Positions 61,413 through 64,000 of a stretch of 64,000 bases of DNA are shown one piece after another (within the stretch, counting starts at the first letter, position 1; each line of letters begins with the position of its first letter). The notes below the pieces were generated by a model, which saw only the letters and a list, made by a program, of their open reading frames with translations, was not told where the DNA came from and ran no database searches. The DNA is from Toxoplasma gondii ME49 (lineage: Eukaryota > Apicomplexa > Conoidasida > Eucoccidiorida > Sarcocystidae): positions 3,442,043 to 3,506,042 of the forward strand of contig NC_031477.1 of NCBI RefSeq assembly GCF_000006565.2. The letters are read 5' to 3'. A program made the translations under genes and the position numbers.

Positions 61413-63203
61413 TTGCATACAGCGTAGTGATCAATGCTGTTTGTTCAGTGCACCAGTGAATAGCAAACCTACTGAATCATCCCGGCAGTTTCTCTCGTCA
61501 CCTCCGGTTAGTGTGTACAAAGACGCAGAGCCATGCGCAAACTGAGTCAGAAGCTCTTCTGTGTGGAATTCCAGAACTCGCCCGAGGACGCGACTTCCTC
61601 ATCAGCTGCCGGAGTGTCCGTACACCGTCGAGATTCAAGCGTCGTCCACCGTACCTCTCTCGGAATGATGGTGAGTGTTGAGAGCCTTTTCGATGGGTTG
61701 GGGGATTTGCAGTTGAACTTTTTGTTTCTTGACGATGTTCCAGAGCTTGACGGAGTGGTTCTGGAACCAGTACGCGTGGAGTCTGCCCCAGAAGAGGCAG
61801 TTGAACATGCTGCAGATGAACATGAGCAACTGCAGCTGGGTGAAGATGCCGTTGAAGAGGACCATCCCGTTCAGTTGGAGAGAGTCAACGTAGAGGACAG
61901 TCGTGCAGATGGCGTCGCCACGCGCAGACTCTCGAATTTGTATAGATGGAGCCAAGATCAGAAGCACAGCGCAGGCGAGTTTGGACAGCCTGACCGACCA
62001 CATAAGCATGAGAGGCCCCGCGAACTTGAGCGCCAGGATGGCCGTGAGCGCGAGCGAGCAGAAGAAGTAGACGCAAACGCGTCCAACCGTCTTGTTCAAA
62101 TCGACGAAGCTGCGTCGGTGGGTGTTGGACTCCGGGTCTGTGTGGCAGGTCATGAGCGCGACAGTGATGACAAGAAACTGGCATCCGAGAATCCACCAGA
62201 TGCAGGCACTCGCGGTCGTGGTGCCGAACACGCCGTGGTGTCTACGGACGTATTCGCGGAACTTCATGTACGTCAGCGTCTCCTCGAACGAACCGAGCGG
62301 CTGTTTCACACAGCGCACTGAGCCTAGTTGCTGGATGCTGCTGATGGCATCGCTGACGCTGTCGCTCCTGACCGAGACCTGCCCGGTGCCGTCTTCGTCC
62401 TCCGGCCTCGGTCTTCCAGACCTTTCTTCCTTCACCTTGTCGCACGGATCTGACAAATCCCTAAAGTCGTCCAGCTTGCTGTTCGCAGGGATCAATGACC
62501 GCGGATCACCGACCGGTTCCCTTCCCTCTGCCTCGCCAAACTCCTTGAGAGTTCGCGAGTCTCTCAACTGGAGGCCGCTAGAACTCCCTGTCTCTCGACC
62601 ACCATGGTTTTTAAAAGTACCCCTTTGCTCTTCCGAAACTCGACTCGGAGCCACAAGCTCTGAGGGAGAAAGTTCTTCAAAAGACCGCGAGCGCTCGGCG
62701 GCTGTCCCATCCGGCTTGCCTGCAGCGCTCGACGGCGTCAATGCGCCCGTCGGAGCGGAACTGCTCCCTGGAGTATGTTGCGGGAGCTCGACAAGGAGAC
62801 TGTCGTTCTGACTGGCTGAATGCGCAAACCGCAGGCGACGAGCATCTGTCGATCGCTGGTCAGGAGCTGGGGATGCCTCTGGTGCCGCAGGTACACCTAA
62901 CGCAGATGCTTCCGTTTCTCTGTCTACGGTCCCTGGCACGCTTTCGCTGGCGTTCCATTGTTCACCGACGAGAGAAGCTGACAGCAAAGGCACTGACACA
63001 AACTCGGGGCTGCCGGTTCGTAGGACCCACTGTTGTTCTTTGGAATGGCCGGAGTTAGGGTCGCAAGTGGGATCTTCCGGTTCAGAGTGCGGATGTGAAC
63101 AACCTGGAACACCCGCGTCTTTCTCTTCTTCGATGGAGTCAACAAGAGGAGTTCGGTGGTGCGAAACCACGCGAACACCTGAAAACCGAGGCGCCATGCT
63201 CAT
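50410..63203 (-). CDS. multi-pass membrane protein with MORN-like repeats and DUF900-type alpha/beta hydrolase domain
   Basis: Exons: 63203-61655, 60573-60322, 59677-59561, 58685-58466, 58057-57966, 57325-57165, 56849-56789, 56628-56596, 56480-56407, 56363-56053, 55890-55765, 54821-54488, 53942-53660, 53434-53356, 53160-53043, 52744-52682, 52200-52005, 51840-51744, 51498-51435, 51399-51287 or to a stop at 51169, then probably 51002-50931 and 50522-50410. Phases fit as far as 51287. Order in the protein: disordered N-terminus; four helices (about residues 332-352, 373-393, 409-423, 449-473); MORN-like repeats at 567-605 (GLPHGFGRW); a further hydrophobic segment; then the hydrolase with LIFIHGYN, nucleophile AHSLGS (about S1215), SLIFLNPEFFLDDF and catalytic-His candidate HSYW (about H1375). 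More hydrophobic segments follow. The family (PF05990-like) suggests a serine esterase or lipase; the substrate is unknown. The first exon could be a separate gene. The 3' end is uncertain. Confidence 0.8.
58142..58455. repeat. degenerate intronic tandem repeat, about three copies
   Basis: Copies start near 58144, 58301 and 58409 and share the order GCATGCA (first two copies), GACCACA, CGAAGC-like, TCCAGTTC-like and GACTCCTA-like blocks. The tract lies in the hydrolase gene intron between the 58685-58466 and 58057-57966 exons. Confidence 0.55.
59361..59393. repeat. (AT)n microsatellite
   Basis: AT run of 33 bp in a hydrolase gene intron. Confidence 0.95.
61224..61267 (-). other. orphan 44-nt exon-like segment in the first intron of the hydrolase gene
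   Basis: It is flanked by ttttctag| and |GTGAGTG, both excellent splice signals, and reads EVYLYAYIRKHGVG in one frame. Its length breaks the phase between the 61655 and 60573 exons, which join cleanly without it. It could be an alternative or poison exon, or the first coding segment of a separate shorter transcript. Confidence 0.35.
61372..61410. repeat. (AT)n microsatellite
   Basis: AT run in the first intron of the hydrolase gene. Confidence 0.95.
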
Positions 63204-64000
63204 GGTGGCAGCTGAAACTTCGCGTGTACAGACAGGTTGGAAAGACGACCAAAATGCTTTGGTAGGCAGTCATAAAGGGCTTGTTGCGATCCGGAACTCG
63301 CCCGAAAAAAAACCGGTACGACAAGTCCGGAGCAAAGCCAATGTGGAACTGTGGCAGAACTGCAAACGATGGAGTGCGCAACAAAGTTTGGACGCACAAG
63401 TGGAAGAAAAACGTGGAGATAAAGCATGAACATGCATATTCACATGCGCAGCGAATCCCGGTGCCACAGGTCGAGGAACATCGAAGACGTAAAGACTCGC
63501 GACACGGCCCCAGATGAAATGCCTGACAGCCGTCGAACATTGAAACCCAGGTCTTTTAGCTGGGGTAAGCAGCGGCAGCCAGAAAAGGGAAGAAAAAGAC
63601 TGTCGCTCTTCAAGATTCCGAGAGTGCGGTTAAGTCTGAACGATGCGAGTGGTTCTAACGTTGAAGACAGAGATGAGACTTGGACTCTGTCATATTTTTA
63701 GCGCAAACCTCAGGCAGCAAGTTGTAGTGAGCAGGAGTTCCTGAACGCAGCTACGACCAGCTTGACAAGTACCAGTGAAAGTGAAGTTTGCTTAAACAAT
63801 CAGACGATTAAGCATGCATACTATGTGAACACCGGTTCGGATGTGTGTAGCGGCCTCGCTGAACACACCTACCTTTCCGTATCTACAAGCATCAAACTTC
63901 AGGGACGCGATGGGACATTCGGTATGAGTTGGAACATACGTTTAGGCAAAGCAGAAATACACAAGAAGAATGTGCATCCGCGGAGAGTTCGTAACGCAGA
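63204..64000. other. upstream region of the hydrolase gene
   Basis: Lies 5' of the ATG at 63203, which has the strong context GCCACCATG. No recognised coding sequence. It is presumably 5' UTR and promoter. The plus-strand frames (63040-63429 and 63426-63701) have no family likeness. Confidence 0.4.

Noticed and set aside
61533..62321. 262-codon open frame on the plus strand
   Set aside because: It is a shadow of the 4TM exon on the minus strand, which has clear hydrophobic helices and a phase-consistent donor.

Overview
The window looks like nuclear DNA of a coccidian apicomplexan close to Toxoplasma gondii (Hammondia and Neospora are not excluded by eye). The grounds are intron-rich genes with GT-AG junctions, very long Ser/Arg/Glu-rich low-complexity tracts around short conserved domains, CT-rich introns, many (AT)n microsatellites between and inside genes, AGAGACG-type promoter motifs, and single-copy eukaryotic genes. 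I saw no CRISPR array, rRNA, tRNA, IS element or complete transposon.

Layout, left to right. (1) 515-10168, minus: HslU, the ATPase of the mitochondrial HslUV protease. I rebuilt thirteen phase-consistent exons; the last ~30 codons lie beyond the left edge. (2) 14489-17672, minus: a two-exon gene for an unrecognised Ser-rich, NLS-bearing, Cys-motif protein. (3) 19221-19925, plus: an intronless p24/TMED cargo receptor of the ER-Golgi cycle ending in a KKII retrieval signal. (4) 23294-29042, plus: a TBC-domain Rab GTPase-activating protein with both catalytic fingers intact. (5) 31607-36855, plus: translation initiation factor eIF3 subunit i, nine exons, 335 aa. (6) 38238-47853, minus: a three-exon gene for a ~3075-aa low-complexity protein of unknown function. 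(7) 48698-49460, minus, and (8) 49677-50385, plus: two small, divergent, multi-exon genes that both begin with a signal peptide, only 216 bp apart. I could not name either. (9) 50410-63203, minus: a ~24-exon gene for a membrane protein with a four-helix N-terminal region, MORN-like repeats and a DUF900-type alpha/beta hydrolase domain.

The genes do not form a pathway. Three touch the secretory or membrane-traffic system (p24, TBC RabGAP, membrane hydrolase), and the small divergent pair encodes secretory proteins. The rest serve mitochondrial proteolysis and translation. Gaps of 1-4 kb between genes hold microsatellites, CT/GA-rich sequence and probably long UTRs.

The observations most worth following are the divergent pair of small secretory genes, the 4TM-MORN-hydrolase architecture, and a recurrent near-palindrome (GGTGTATGTACACC and variants) found in introns, exons and the shared promoter of the small divergent pair. 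All exon coordinates were derived by hand from splice consensus, reading phase and family conservation; none has transcript support here.
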